From Burkholderiaceae bacterium (GTDB lineage Bacteria > Pseudomonadota > Gammaproteobacteria > Burkholderiales > Burkholderiaceae_D), in the NCBI GenBank assembly GCA_023653025.1, contig JAMNXS010000002.1:31447-95446 (forward strand): a DNA stretch of 64,000 nucleotides, given 5' to 3'. Every line of letters begins with the position of its first letter. Position 1 is the first letter of the stretch. The position numbers and the translations under genes are program-made. This document shows, in pieces, positions 21,959 through 36,809 of the stretch. A model generated the notes under the pieces. The model was not told the origin of the DNA. It ran no database searches and saw only the letters and a program-made list of their open reading frames with translations.

Positions 21959-23185
21959 ATGTCCTCACCCCGGGATTCCTCGTCCAGCCGCATGACTGCC
22001 CTTGAAGTGCGTGCCAGCGTATCGCTGGCTTCCATCTTCGGCCTGCGCATGCTCGGACTTTTCCTGATCCTGCCGGTGTTCGCCGTCCATGCGACGACGC
22101 TGCCCGGCGGCGACAACGCCACGCTCGTCGGTCTGGCGATGGGCATGTACGGCCTGACGCAGGCCATCGGCCAGATTCCGTTCGGCATCGCTTCGGACCG
22201 CTATGGGCGCAAGCGCATCATTGTCATCGGACTGTTACTGTTCATCGCCGGTTCGCTGCTGGCTGCCATCGATACCCACGTCCTGTGGGTGATCGTTGGG
22301 CGCGCAGTGCAGGGCGCGGGCGCCGTTTCGGCGGCGGTGACGGCACTGATAGCCGACTCCACGCGTGACGAGCATCGTACCAAGGCCATGGCGCTGGTCG
22401 GCGCATCGATCGGACTTACCTATGCCGCCTCGCTGGTCATGGCGCCGGTGCTGTACGCGGCCATCGGCATGCGCGGCATGTTCCTGCTGGTGGCCCTGCT
22501 GGCCGCTGCTGCCATCGCGGTCGTTCTATTCGTCGTTCCGCAGGCGCCGCCGCGTTCGCCCGAGCGCGCCTCGTTCATCGACGTGCTGCGCGACGGCGAA
22601 CTGATGCGGATGAACTTCGGCGTCTTCGCGCTGCACGCGATCCAGATGTCGATGTTCGTCGTCCTGCCGAATGTCCTCGTCGGCGCCGGTGGCTTGTCCA
22701 TCGACCAGCACTGGAAGATCTACCTGCCCGTGGTGCTGGCCTCGTTCGTGCTGATGCTGCCGCCGATCTTCCTCGGCGAGAAGCGCGGGCGGATGAAGCA
22801 GGTATTCGTAACGGCCATTGCGCTGCTGCTGATCGTCGAGGTTGGCCTGCGTGCGGCCGTCGTGCAGCCGCAACTGTCGTTCGGCCTGCTGGTCATGCTG
22901 CTGCTGGCGTTTTTCGTCGCGTTCAACATCCTTGAAGCGAGCCAGCCTTCGCTGGTGTCGCGACTGGCGCCGGCCGGATCGCGCGGCGCAGCCCTCGGCG
23001 TCTACAACACGATGATGGCCATCGGCCTGTTCGCCGGCGGCGCCGGCGGCGGCCTGTTGGCGCAGCACGTCGGCGGACCCGCCGTCTTCACCGCAGGCTG
23101 TCTGCTGACCGTCGCGTGGCTTATAATCGCGGCATCCATGAAGAACCTGCCGCGACGCGCCGAGCGCGCCGCCGCACCCACCTGA
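21959..23185 (+). CDS. MFS transporter (YajR-like)
   Basis: Twelve-helix major facilitator, likely proton-driven efflux; substrate unknown. The 408-residue protein has the MFS motif A form [12 protein letters not shown] after helix 2 and motif C-like glycine-rich sequence in helix 5. The short charged N-terminus precedes helix 1. It sits between uvrA (divergent) and ssb (37 bp downstream), a position conserved in many Betaproteobacteria. Confidence 0.9.
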   Translation: MSSPRDSSSSRMTALEVRASVSLASIFGLRMLGLFLILPVFAVHATTLPGGDNATLVGLAMGMYGLTQAIGQIPFGIASDRYGRKRIIVIGLLLFIAGSLLAAIDTHVLWVIVGRAVQGAGAVSAAVTALIADSTRDEHRTKAMALVGASIGLTYAASLVMAPVLYAAIGMRGMFLLVALLAAAAIAVVLFVVPQAPPRSPERASFIDVLRDGELMRMNFGVFALHAIQMSMFVVLPNVLVGAGGLSIDQHWKIYLPVVLASFVLMLPPIFLGEKRGRMKQVFVTAIALLLIVEVGLRAAVVQPQLSFGLLVMLLLAFFVAFNILEASQPSLVSRLAPAGSRGAALGVYNTMMAIGLFAGGAGGGLLAQHVGGPAVFTAGCLLTVAWLIIAASMKNLPRRAERAAAPT

Positions 23186-23222
23186 TTTTCATTCCAAGCC
23201 GCTTTCCACACGGGAGATTCGT

Positions 23223-23708
23223 ATGGCATCCGTCAACAAGGTCATCATCGTCGGCAACCTCGGGCGCGACCCCGAAACACGCTACATGCCGAGCGGCGAT
23301 GCGCTGACGAACATCGCAGTGGCGACGACCGACAAGTGGAAGGACAAGGCCACCGGTGAGCAAAAGGAAGCCACCGAATGGCATCGCATCGCGTTCTTCG
23401 GCAAGCTGGCCGAGATCGCCGGCCAGTACCTGAAGAAGGGCTCGCAGGTCTATGTCGAGGGCAAGCTGCGCACCCGCAAGTACACCGACAAGGACGGCGT
23501 CGAAAAATACTCGACCGAAATCGTCGCCGACAGCATGCAGATGCTCGGCAGCCGCCAGGGCATGGGCGGCAGCGCGGCGCCAATGGATGAAGGCGCTTAT
23601 GGCGGCGGTGCATCGCGCGCGCCCGCGCAGGCACCTGCCCGTGCGCCGGCCTCCGCGCCGGCCCGCAAGTCCGATTTCGACATCGGCGACGACGACATCC
23701 CGTTCTGA
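23223..23708 (+). CDS. ssb: Single-stranded DNA-binding protein
   Basis: Tetrameric ssDNA-binding protein of replication and repair. The 161-residue protein has the OB fold ([31 protein letters not shown]), a flexible Gly/Ala/Pro-rich linker (about 113-148) and the acidic partner-binding tip DDDIPF at the C-terminus. GGGAGA precedes the ATG at good spacing. A RAYT-like gene starts 21 bp after the stop and may be read through from ssb. Confidence 0.97.
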   Translation: MASVNKVIIVGNLGRDPETRYMPSGDALTNIAVATTDKWKDKATGEQKEATEWHRIAFFGKLAEIAGQYLKKGSQVYVEGKLRTRKYTDKDGVEKYSTEIVADSMQMLGSRQGMGGSAAPMDEGAYGGGASRAPAQAPARAPASAPARKSDFDIGDDDIPF

Positions 23709-23729
23709 TCCCGCGCGCAGGGCTGCGCC

Positions 23730-24440
23730 ATGGCACGGCTGCCCCGGCTGGTCGTTCCGCACCACCTGCATCATCTGGTGGCGTCGGGCAATAACGGGCA
23801 GCCGGTCTTTCTCGACGACCACGACTATCCGCAATTCCTCGACTGGCTGCGCGAGGCCGCGCAGCAGCAGCGCGTCGCCCTGCACGGCTACGCGCTACTG
23901 CCCGGGCGCGTCCACCTGCTGGCCACACCCGCGGACGAGCCCGGCCTCGGCCGCATGATGCAGGCCGTCGGGCGTCATTACGTGCCGTGGTTCAATGCGC
24001 GTCACGCCCGCACCGGCAGCCTGTGGGAAGGGCGCTTTCGGGCCACGGTGATCGACGCCCGCGAATACTTTTCCGCCTGCGCCCACTGGGTCGAGTACCA
24101 GCCCGTGCTGGCGGGACTGGCTGCCGACATGGCCGCCTATCCGTGGTCCAGCCATGCCCATCACCTGGGGCTCCGCAAGCAGGCGTGGCTGACCGATCAT
24201 CCTGTCTACTGGTCGCTCGGGAACACCCCATTCGAGCGTGAAGCCGCATTCCAGCGGCTTTGCGCGTCGCCGCCCGACCCGCGGACAGCCGAACTCATCG
24301 ACGCCGCGACCCGGAAGTCCTGGGCGCTGGGCGGTGAGGCCTTCCAGGCCTCGCTGGCAAAACTAACCGATCGTCGGCTGCAGCCGGCCCGGCGTGGGCG
24401 GCCGCCACGCGCTGCTGAGGCGCGCGGCGAGGCTGCCTGA
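23730..24440 (+). CDS. REP-associated transposase-like protein (RAYT/Y1 family) with altered catalytic residues
   Basis: A 236-residue member of the IS200-like Y1 family that normally nicks REP palindromes. The fold is recognisable: an N-terminal RLVVPHHLHHLVASGNN strand, a GSLWEGRFRATVID segment and a YPWSSHAHHLG tail. Two catalytic features are changed. The HUH motif usually reads PNHVHLL but here reads PGRVHLL, so the first His is Arg60. The tyrosine motif usually reads YIELNPV but here reads WVEYQPV, so the catalytic Tyr is Trp120. Tyr113 and Tyr123 are nearby but not in register. The frame is intact with a basic C-terminal tail. It lies 21 bp after ssb and a palindrome overlaps its stop. 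Activity loss is inferred from motif comparison. Confidence 0.88.
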   Translation: MARLPRLVVPHHLHHLVASGNNGQPVFLDDHDYPQFLDWLREAAQQQRVALHGYALLPGRVHLLATPADEPGLGRMMQAVGRHYVPWFNARHARTGSLWEGRFRATVIDAREYFSACAHWVEYQPVLAGLAADMAAYPWSSHAHHLGLRKQAWLTDHPVYWSLGNTPFEREAAFQRLCASPPDPRTAELIDAATRKSWALGGEAFQASLAKLTDRRLQPARRGRPPRAAEARGEAA

Positions 24441-24472
24441 GCAGGTCGGAGGTGGGCGCCGACCTCGCGCTC
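24439..24472. repeat. Palindrome at the 3' end of the RAYT-like gene
   Basis: AGGTCGG (24443-24449) pairs with CCGACCT (24459-24465) around a 9-nt loop. An outer GAGC/GCTC pair (24439-24442 and 24469-24472) is offset by three bases. It begins inside the stop codon. It may be the gene's terminator or a REP palindrome related to the RAYT family; there is no clear T-run. Confidence 0.5.
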
Positions 24473-24545
24473 ATTTCTCGCCAACGCTATTCTGTCCCTA
24501 ATTACTCCGCTGATCGGCCGGTGTTGGATATTAATGTCATCCGAC

Positions 24546-24558
24546 CCTAATTATTAGG
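24546..24558. promoter_or_regulatory. Perfect palindrome abutting the gltB promoter
   Basis: CCTAATTATTAGG, two 5-bp arms around a 3-bp centre, ends one base before the candidate -35 of gltB. Its left half with one extra base (CCCTAATTA) is repeated at 24496-24504. The position fits a regulator-binding site; the regulator is unknown. Confidence 0.5.
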
Positions 24559-24559
24559 C

Positions 24560-24588
24560 TTGAATCTGGTTTTGCATTGCACTATTCT
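24560..24588 (+). promoter_or_regulatory. Probable sigma70 promoter of gltBD
   Basis: TTGAAT (24560-24565) and TATTCT (24583-24588) with exactly 17 bp between them, each matching four of six consensus bases. The transcript would have a leader of about 28 nt before the gltB ATG at 24623. Confidence 0.6.
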
Positions 24589-24622
24589 TCGCAATCCATC
24601 GAATAGTGTTTGGAGTACCGCA

Positions 24623-29302
<4,680 letters not shown>

Positions 29303-29320
29303 GCAAGAAAAGAGAACAAC

Positions 29321-30784
<1,464 letters not shown>

Positions 30785-30808
30785 TCGACATCGTCGGGAC
30801 AAGGGCCA

Positions 30809-30838
30809 GGGCCTGAGGGCGACCTCAGGCCCTTTTTC
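30809..30838 (+). terminator. Rho-independent terminator after gltBD
   Basis: GGGCCTGAGG (30809-30818) and CCTCAGGCCC (30823-30832) form a perfect 10-bp stem with a GCGA tetraloop, followed by TTTTT. Confidence 0.96.
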
Positions 30839-30906
30839 TTTGGCGAACCGCAAGTCATGTTATTCTTGCAATGGTTCGCTGCAAAAGAGCGTGACGCGTA
30901 TTGCAC

Positions 30907-30912
30907 TACAAT
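30907..30912 (+). promoter_or_regulatory. Candidate -10 element of the mla operon
   Basis: TACAAT, 30 bp before the chosen mlaF GTG. No convincing -35 is visible at 16-18 bp upstream. It supports starting mlaF at 30943 rather than at the TTG at 30901, which would lie upstream of the transcript. Confidence 0.4.
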
Positions 30913-30942
30913 CAATACCCTTTTCGAGCTCGTCCATCCTTC

Positions 30943-31749
30943 GTGCCCCATCTCGTCGATATCCGCGACCTGCATTTCGCCTACAACGATCGTCCGATCC
31001 TGTCGGGCCTGAACATGCAGTTCGAGCGCGGCAAGGTGATCGCCGTGATGGGCGGCTCGGGGTCGGGCAAGACGACGGTGCTGCGCCTGATCGGCGGGCA
31101 GATCTGCGCGCAGTCGGGCAGCGTGAGCGTCGACGGGCAAGAGGTCGCGGCGCTCGACCGCACAGGGCTGTACCGGCTGCGCCGGAGCATGGGCATGCTG
31201 TTCCAGCATGGCGCGCTGTTCACCGACCTGAGCGTGTTCGACAATGTCGCCTTTCCGCTGCGCGAACATACCAGCCTGCCGGAGTCGATGATCCGCGATC
31301 TCGTCCTGATGAAGCTGCACGCGGTCGGTCTGTCGAACGCTGCTTCGCTGAAGCCGGCCCAGGTCTCGGGCGGCATGGCGCGCAGGGTAGCGCTGGCGCG
31401 CGCGATCGCGCTTGATCCGCCGCTGATCATGTACGACGAACCGTTCGCCGGCCTCGATCCGATCTCGATGGGGATGACCGCGAACCTGATACGTAAGCTC
31501 AATGATGCGCTCGGATCGACCTCGATCCTGGTCTCGCATGACGTGCATGAGTCCTTCCTGATTGCCGACACCGTATACTTCCTGTCGCAGGGGAAGATCG
31601 TCGCGCATGGCACGCCGCAGCAGATGCGGGATTCGGACGATCCGTTCGTCAGGCAGTTCGTCAATGCACAGCCGGATGGCCCTGTGCCTTTCCATTATCC
31701 TGGCCGCAGCATCGGCGAGCAGCTCGGGCTGCGGGAGCGTGCGCCATGA
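30943..31749 (+). CDS. mlaF: Phospholipid transport ABC ATPase MlaF
   Basis: Cytoplasmic ATPase of the MlaFEDB complex that moves phospholipids between inner membrane and MlaC. The 268-residue product has Walker [10 protein letters not shown], a VSGGMARR signature (the Met after GG is typical of MlaF) and Walker B LIMYDEPF, and the switch His in LVSHDVHE. The GTG at 30943 gives [14 protein letters not shown]; a TTG at 30901 is less likely. It overlaps mlaE by four bases. Confidence 0.94.
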   Translation: MPHLVDIRDLHFAYNDRPILSGLNMQFERGKVIAVMGGSGSGKTTVLRLIGGQICAQSGSVSVDGQEVAALDRTGLYRLRRSMGMLFQHGALFTDLSVFDNVAFPLREHTSLPESMIRDLVLMKLHAVGLSNAASLKPAQVSGGMARRVALARAIALDPPLIMYDEPFAGLDPISMGMTANLIRKLNDALGSTSILVSHDVHESFLIADTVYFLSQGKIVAHGTPQQMRDSDDPFVRQFVNAQPDGPVPFHYPGRSIGEQLGLRERAP

Positions 31750-32525
31750 TGCTCGACTGGCTTGCGCGCCTCGGCGCCGGCGTGCGCGGCGGTCTGGCCG
31801 ACTTCGGGCTGGCTGCCCGACTGTTCGGCGCGCTGGTCGCGGCCAGCGCCGGCCTGCTGCGCCGCTTCCGGCTGGTGACGGACCAGGTGCATTTCATCGG
31901 CAATTACTCGCTGGTCATTATCGCGGTCTCCGGCCTGTTCGTCGGCTTCGTGCTCGGGCTGCAGGGCTACTACACGCTCAACCGTTACGGTTCGGAGCAG
32001 GCGCTCGGCCTGCTGGTTGCACTGTCGCTGGTGCGCGAACTGGGGCCGGTGGTGACGGCCCTGCTGTTCGCCGGCCGGGCCGGCACGTCGCTGACGGCCG
32101 AGATCGGCCTGATGAGGGCCGGCGAGCAACTGGCGGCGATGGAGATGATGGCCGTCGATCCCGTGCAGCGCGTGCTGGCGCCGCGCTTCTGGGCCGGCGT
32201 GATCGCGATGCCGCTGCTGGCGGCCGTGTTCTCCGCCGTCGGCGTGCTGGGTGGTTATGTGGTCGGCGTGCGCATGATCGGCGTCGACGAGGGCGCGTTC
32301 TGGTCGCAGATGCAGGGCGGGGTCGAGGTGTGGGCCGATATCGGCAATGGCGTCATCAAGAGCGCTGTCTTCGGCGTCGCCGTCACGTTCATCGCGCTGC
32401 ACCAAGGCTATCGCGCCGATCCGACGCCGGAAGGCGTCGCGCGCGCGACCACGCGGACGGTGGTCATCGGTTCGCTGATGGTGCTGTGGCTGGATTTCCT
32501 GCTGACGGCATTGATGTTCTCCTGA
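31746..32525 (+). CDS. mlaE: Phospholipid transport permease MlaE
   Basis: Integral membrane permease of the Mla system. The 259-residue protein has a membrane-parallel N-terminal helix and about five membrane helices, with the family segments [16 protein letters not shown] and [17 protein letters not shown]. It overlaps mlaF (ATGA) and lies 13 bp upstream of mlaD. Confidence 0.95.
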   Translation: MMLDWLARLGAGVRGGLADFGLAARLFGALVAASAGLLRRFRLVTDQVHFIGNYSLVIIAVSGLFVGFVLGLQGYYTLNRYGSEQALGLLVALSLVRELGPVVTALLFAGRAGTSLTAEIGLMRAGEQLAAMEMMAVDPVQRVLAPRFWAGVIAMPLLAAVFSAVGVLGGYVVGVRMIGVDEGAFWSQMQGGVEVWADIGNGVIKSAVFGVAVTFIALHQGYRADPTPEGVARATTRTVVIGSLMVLWLDFLLTALMFS

Positions 32526-32538
32526 AACGAGGCAAGAC

Positions 32539-33015
32539 ATGCAACGCAAATCCCTTGACGTATGGGTCGGACTGTTCGTGCTGCTGGGCGCGGTCGCAAT
32601 CATGTTTCTGGCGCTGAAGGTCGGCAATCTCGGCGCGATGAATTTCGGGCCCGGCTACACGCTTGTCGCCCGCTTCGACAACATCGGCGGGCTCAAGCCG
32701 CGGGCGCCGGTCAAGAGCGCGGGCGTCGTCGTCGGCCGCGTCGAGTCCATCGGTTTCGACGACAAGACCTTCCAGGCCAGCGTCGTGTTGCGCATGAACG
32801 CCGACGTGGGCTTTCCGAAGGACAGTTCGGCCAAGATACTCACGTCCGGCCTTCTGGGCGAGCAGTACATCGGTCTCGAGCCGGGCGGCGACAACAAGAA
32901 TTTCGCCGACGGCGACCGCATCAGGAGCACCCAGTCGGCCATCGTGCTCGAGAACCTGATCAGCCAGTTCCTGTTCAGCAAAGCGGCCGAGGGCAGCAAA
33001 CCGGAGGACCAATGA
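32539..33015 (+). CDS. mlaD: Phospholipid-binding MCE protein MlaD
   Basis: Membrane-anchored hexameric lipid-binding subunit facing the periplasm. The 158-residue protein has one N-terminal membrane helix (about 9-27), then a single MCE domain (YTLVARFDNIGGLKPRAPVKSAGVVVG) and a C-terminal helix. The length suits MlaD rather than longer multi-MCE proteins. Its stop overlaps the mlaA start. Confidence 0.95.
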   Translation: MQRKSLDVWVGLFVLLGAVAIMFLALKVGNLGAMNFGPGYTLVARFDNIGGLKPRAPVKSAGVVVGRVESIGFDDKTFQASVVLRMNADVGFPKDSSAKILTSGLLGEQYIGLEPGGDNKNFADGDRIRSTQSAIVLENLISQFLFSKAAEGSKPEDQ

Positions 33016-33722
33016 AACGAGCAACCCTGATGCGCTGGCTGCTGGCAGCGTCTGCGGCGCTGCTGCTGTCGGCCTGCGCCACGACCCCGGGCGCCGGAGC
33101 CGATCCGCGCGATCCGTTCGAAAAATACAACCGCGCGATGTTCGAGTTCAACAATACGCTTGACCGGAACGTCATCAAGCCGGCGGCCGAGGGTTATTTC
33201 GACTATGTGCCGGAGTTCATGCGTACGGCAATCAGCAACTTCTTCGGCAACATCGGCGATGTGTGGACCGCCGTCAACAACTACCTGCAACTCAAGCCGC
33301 GCGAGGGGACGCAGGACGTAGCGCGCGTGGTGCTGAACTCCACCTTCGGCCTCGTCGGCCTGATCGACGTTGCCACGCCGGCGGGGCTGCCCAAGCACGA
33401 AGAAGACTTCGGGCAGACGCTGGGTACCTGGGGCGTCAGGTCGGGCCCTTACTTCGTGTTGCCGATCTTCGGATCCAGCACCGTGCGCGACGGCTTTGCC
33501 AAGCCGATCGATCTGTACGCCGATGCGCTGAACCAGATTCCCGGCTCTGGCACCCGCAACTCTGCCCGCGTGCTGCGCGCGATCGACGACCGCGCCGATC
33601 TACTCGGTGCCTCGTCGCTGCTGGAAGATGCCGCGCTGGATCCCTACCAGTTCATCCGTGACGCTTACCTGCAACGGCGTGCCAGCCGCGTACGGGACGG
33701 GGGCGATCCCCCGAAAGACTGA
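33012..33722 (+). CDS. mlaA: Outer-membrane phospholipid-removal lipoprotein MlaA/VacJ
   Basis: Outer-membrane lipoprotein that removes surface phospholipids and hands them to MlaC. The 236-residue precursor has lipobox LLSAC (lipidated Cys22), then the VacJ core: DPFEKYNRAMFEFN, PREGTQDVARVVLNSTFG and EDFGQTLGTWGV. GGAGG precedes the ATG. In E. coli mlaA is unlinked, but here it sits between mlaD and mlaC, so all six Mla parts are in one cluster. Confidence 0.95.
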   Translation: MKRATLMRWLLAASAALLLSACATTPGAGADPRDPFEKYNRAMFEFNNTLDRNVIKPAAEGYFDYVPEFMRTAISNFFGNIGDVWTAVNNYLQLKPREGTQDVARVVLNSTFGLVGLIDVATPAGLPKHEEDFGQTLGTWGVRSGPYFVLPIFGSSTVRDGFAKPIDLYADALNQIPGSGTRNSARVLRAIDDRADLLGASSLLEDAALDPYQFIRDAYLQRRASRVRDGGDPPKD

Positions 33723-33858
33723 GCGCGCGGCCGTTCGAGCGAGCGCATTGTGTAAGCGTTTGTGTGCCGCTGGCGGCCTTCGGAGGGATTGGTTATCATT
33801 CGCGGCATGTTCCGGCCCACCCGTGCCGTACCCCTCCAGCCGACTACCGAGATCTCCC

Positions 33859-34494
33859 ATGAATGCCATTCGATCCCTGCTGTCGTGGTTCCTGTTCACC
33901 GTCGTCCTCGCCGCCGGCGCCCAGGCGCAAGAGGCTCCGGACGTCCTGATAAAGCGGGTCAGCGAGGAAATGCTCGAGATTGCGCGGACCGACAAGCAGA
34001 TCCAGGCCGGCAACCAGCAGCGCATCATGGAAGTCGTCCAGAGCAAGGTGATTCCGCACGTTAATTTCCAGCGGATGACGTCGATGGCCGCCGGCCGCTT
34101 CTGGCGCGAGGCCACGCCGGAGCAGCAGACGGCGCTGACCACGGAGTTCCGTACCTTGCTGATCTACACCTACTCGGGTGCCGTTGCCCAGGTCCGCAAC
34201 CAGAAGCTCGACTTCAAGCCGATGCGCGCCGCGCCGGACGATACCGAGGTCGAGGTGCGCTCGAGCGTGATCCAGTCGCGCGGCGAACCGATACAACTGA
34301 ACTACCGGCTCGAAAAGACCGCCAACGGCTGGAAGATCTTCGACGTCAACATCCTCGGTGCGTGGCTGGTCGAAACCTACAAGGGCAGCTTCGCCTCCGA
34401 AATCTCGAAAGGCGGGATCGACGGGCTGATCCGCACGCTGGCCGAGCGCAACAAGCGCCTCGCTGCCAACCCGCCGCGCCCCGCACTGAAATAA
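33859..34494 (+). CDS. mlaC: Periplasmic phospholipid-binding protein MlaC
   Basis: Soluble shuttle between MlaA and MlaFEDB. The 211-residue precursor has a signal peptide ending near AQA at residue 23, then the Tgt2/MlaC fold (VIPHVNFQRMTSMAAGRFWR, YTYSGAVAQ, GWKIFDVNILGAWLVETYK). ATG 33859 begins right at the signal peptide; upstream codons in the frame are not protein-like. The 136-bp gap after mlaA includes TATCAT at 33794-33799, which could be an internal promoter. Confidence 0.94.
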   Translation: MNAIRSLLSWFLFTVVLAAGAQAQEAPDVLIKRVSEEMLEIARTDKQIQAGNQQRIMEVVQSKVIPHVNFQRMTSMAAGRFWREATPEQQTALTTEFRTLLIYTYSGAVAQVRNQKLDFKPMRAAPDDTEVEVRSSVIQSRGEPIQLNYRLEKTANGWKIFDVNILGAWLVETYKGSFASEISKGGIDGLIRTLAERNKRLAANPPRPALK

Positions 34495-34498
34495 GCCG

Positions 34499-34756
34499 AT
34501 GCCCTTCGTTCCCGGCCCATTGACCATGACCGATGCCGGTGCCGCCTTGCGCGCCGGCCGCGACGCCATCGCCGCCGGCGAAACCGAGATCGACCTCGCC
34601 GGCTTGCAGCGCTTCGACTCGGCTGCCGCCGCCGCCTTGCTTGACTGGCGGCGCTGCGCCGCCGAACACGGCCGCCCGCTGCGCTTCGTGCATCTGCCCG
34701 ACGGGCTGGCGAGCATCGCCCGCGTTTACGGCGTCGCGCATCTGCTGGACGGCTGA
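34499..34756 (+). CDS. mlaB: STAS-domain protein MlaB
   Basis: Small cytoplasmic STAS protein that stabilises and activates MlaF. The 85-residue product contains the STAS core LAGLQRFDSAAAAALLDWR with the conserved Ser in the phospho-site-like loop. It begins two bases after the mlaC stop. Short, but the position and fold make the call firm. Confidence 0.88.
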   Translation: MPFVPGPLTMTDAGAALRAGRDAIAAGETEIDLAGLQRFDSAAAAALLDWRRCAAEHGRPLRFVHLPDGLASIARVYGVAHLLDG

Positions 34757-34862
34757 AACGCCGGACCTCCCCCGATGCAGCGGGGTGAGCGTCGGAAATC
34801 CCCTATAATCAAGGACTTTGCGCCCGGTGGGCGCTACACCGCTTTTCCTCCCGTCCCAGCCC

Positions 34863-35777
34863 ATGAAGGCCGCCATCCGGATCGACAACGTCAAGAAGCG
34901 CTACGGCGCCCTGCAAGCGCTGGGCGGCGTATCGCTCGACATCGCGCAGGGCGAATTTTTCGGCCTGCTCGGCCCCAACGGTGCGGGCAAGACGACGCTG
35001 ATCTCGATCATTGCCGGACTCGCGCATGCCGACGAAGGGTCGGTCGGCATTCACGGCCACGACGTGATCACCGACTACCGTGCCGCCCGCCGGACCATCG
35101 GCGTGGTGCCGCAGGAGCTCGTGTTCGATCCTTTCTTCACCGTCCGCGAGACGCTGCGCATGCAGTCCGGCTATTTCGGCGTCTCCGGCAACGATGCGTG
35201 GATCGACGAGGTGCTGCACGAACTGGGTCTGACCGACAAGGCCGACACCAACATGCGCAAGCTGTCCGGCGGTATGAAGCGTCGGGTGCTGGTCGCACAG
35301 GCGCTGGTGCACAAGCCGCCGGTCATCATGCTCGACGAGCCGACCGCCGGCGTCGATGTCGAGTTGCGCCAGACGCTCTGGAACTTCATTGGCCGCCTCA
35401 ACCGCGACGGCCATACCGTCGTCCTGACCACGCACTACCTCGAGGAAGCGCAGGCCCTCTGCAACCGCATCGCGATGCTGAAGGCGGGCGAGGTGGTGGC
35501 CCTCGATTCGACGGCGGCGCTGATCCGCCGCATCTCCGGCTCGCAACTGGTCGTCAGGCTGTCCGGCGGCAGCCTGCCCGCCTCCCTGCATGCGCTGGTG
35601 TCGCATCCGGACGAGCTGTCGCACGGCAGCCAGGTCACGCTGCGCGTTAACCATCACGACGAGGTCGAACCCATCCTCGCGACGATACGCGCGGCGGGCC
35701 TGAAGATCGACGACCTGCAGCTGCACCAGGCCGATCTCGAGGATGTCTTCATCCAGATCATGGGAGCCGGCCAATGA
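34863..35777 (+). CDS. ABC transporter ATP-binding protein (ABC-2/YadG-like)
   Basis: ATPase of an exporter encoded with the next gene. The 304-residue protein has Walker [10 protein letters not shown], signature LSGGMKRR, Walker B VIMLDEPT and switch His in LTTHYLEEA, followed by a C-terminal domain typical of drug or polysaccharide exporters. ATG 34863 was chosen; an upstream in-frame ATG adds 15 residues with no family similarity. It overlaps the permease start by four bases. Substrate unknown; conserved next to mla in many Betaproteobacteria. Confidence 0.9.
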   Translation: MKAAIRIDNVKKRYGALQALGGVSLDIAQGEFFGLLGPNGAGKTTLISIIAGLAHADEGSVGIHGHDVITDYRAARRTIGVVPQELVFDPFFTVRETLRMQSGYFGVSGNDAWIDEVLHELGLTDKADTNMRKLSGGMKRRVLVAQALVHKPPVIMLDEPTAGVDVELRQTLWNFIGRLNRDGHTVVLTTHYLEEAQALCNRIAMLKAGEVVALDSTAALIRRISGSQLVVRLSGGSLPASLHALVSHPDELSHGSQVTLRVNHHDEVEPILATIRAAGLKIDDLQLHQADLEDVFIQIMGAGQ

Positions 35778-36529
35778 CGGGCTTCCGCACGCTGCTGCAC
35801 AAGGAACTGCTGCGCTTCTGGAAGGTGGCGACGCAGACGCTGACCGCGCCCATCGTGACCGCGATGCTGTACCTGCTGATTTTCGGCCATGTGCTGGAGG
35901 CGCATGTGCAGGTCTTCCCGGGCGTGTCCTACACTGCCTTTCTCGTGCCCGGGCTGGTGATGATGAGCGTGCTGCAGAATGCCTTTTCCAATTCGTCCTC
36001 CTCGCTGATTCAGTCGAAGATCACCGGCAACCTCGTGTTCGTGCTGCTGGCGCCGTTATCGCATTGGGAAATGTTCGGCGCCTATGTGATTGCCGCAATG
36101 ATTCGCGGCTTCATGGTGGGGCTGGGCGTGCTGCTGATCACGATCTGGTTCACGACGCTCAACTTCTTCCAGCCGCTCTGGATCGTCGTATTCGGCCTGC
36201 TGGGGGCGGCCATCCTCGGCACCATGGGGCTGATCGCCGGCATCTGGGCAGAAAAATTCGACCAGCTGGCCGCCTTCCAGAATTTTCTGATCGTACCCGC
36301 GACCTTCTTAGCCGGCGTGTTCTACTCGGTGCACTCGCTGCCGCCGTTCTGGCTGGCGGTGTCGCATGCGAACCCGTTCTTCTACATGATCGACGGCTTC
36401 CGCTACGGCTTCTTCGGTTACTCCGACGTGCCGCCGGCTACCAGCCTGCTGATCGTGCTGGTGTTCTTCGTGCTGCTGTCCGGCATCGCGCTCTCGCTGT
36501 TGAAGCGCGGTTACAAATTGCGTCATTGA
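35774..36529 (+). CDS. ABC-2 type transporter permease (YadH-like)
   Basis: Six-helix membrane partner of the preceding ATPase. The 251-residue protein has the ABC2_membrane pattern: an amphipathic N-terminus (LLHKELLRFWKV), helices including LVPGLVMMSVLQNAFSNSSSS and the ANPFFYMIDGFRYGFFG signature near the C-terminus. Start overlaps the ATPase stop (ATGA). Confidence 0.9.
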   Translation: MTGFRTLLHKELLRFWKVATQTLTAPIVTAMLYLLIFGHVLEAHVQVFPGVSYTAFLVPGLVMMSVLQNAFSNSSSSLIQSKITGNLVFVLLAPLSHWEMFGAYVIAAMIRGFMVGLGVLLITIWFTTLNFFQPLWIVVFGLLGAAILGTMGLIAGIWAEKFDQLAAFQNFLIVPATFLAGVFYSVHSLPPFWLAVSHANPFFYMIDGFRYGFFGYSDVPPATSLLIVLVFFVLLSGIALSLLKRGYKLRH

Positions 36530-36572
36530 CGTGCCGCGCACCCCATGAAAATTTTTGTGCAAAGGTTGAATC

Positions 36573-36809
36573 GTGCTGCCCACTCCTGATCTGATCAAGA
36601 ACTACATTGCCTCTGGCCTAGCATGCACTCACCTCGAAGTGGAGGGGGACGGTCAGCATTTCACCGCGCTGATCGTGTCGCCCGCGTTTGCCGGCAAGCG
36701 CCTGATCCAGCGCCACCAGCTGGTCTATGCGGCGCTGGGCGACCGCATGAAAGCCGAGATCCACGCGCTGTCGATGAAGACGCTGACGCCCGAGGAGTAT
36801 CAGGGCTGA
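36573..36809 (+). CDS. BolA family protein (IbaG-like)
   Basis: Small BolA-fold protein, a glutaredoxin partner in iron-sulfur metabolism. The 78-residue product has the BolA core ([20 protein letters not shown]) and the [14 protein letters not shown] segment with the conserved His. Start is GTG at 36573 with AAGG eight bases upstream; there is no nearby in-frame ATG. Its stop shares a base with the murA ATG, the bolA/ibaG-murA order known in Proteobacteria. Confidence 0.9.
   Translation: MLPTPDLIKNYIASGLACTHLEVEGDGQHFTALIVSPAFAGKRLIQRHQLVYAALGDRMKAEIHALSMKTLTPEEYQG

Noticed and set aside
24566..24582. Sigma-54 promoter at gltB (TGGTTTTGCATTGCA)
   Set aside because: The GG and GC elements are separated by nine bases, not the required ten; a sigma70 promoter overlaps the same stretch.
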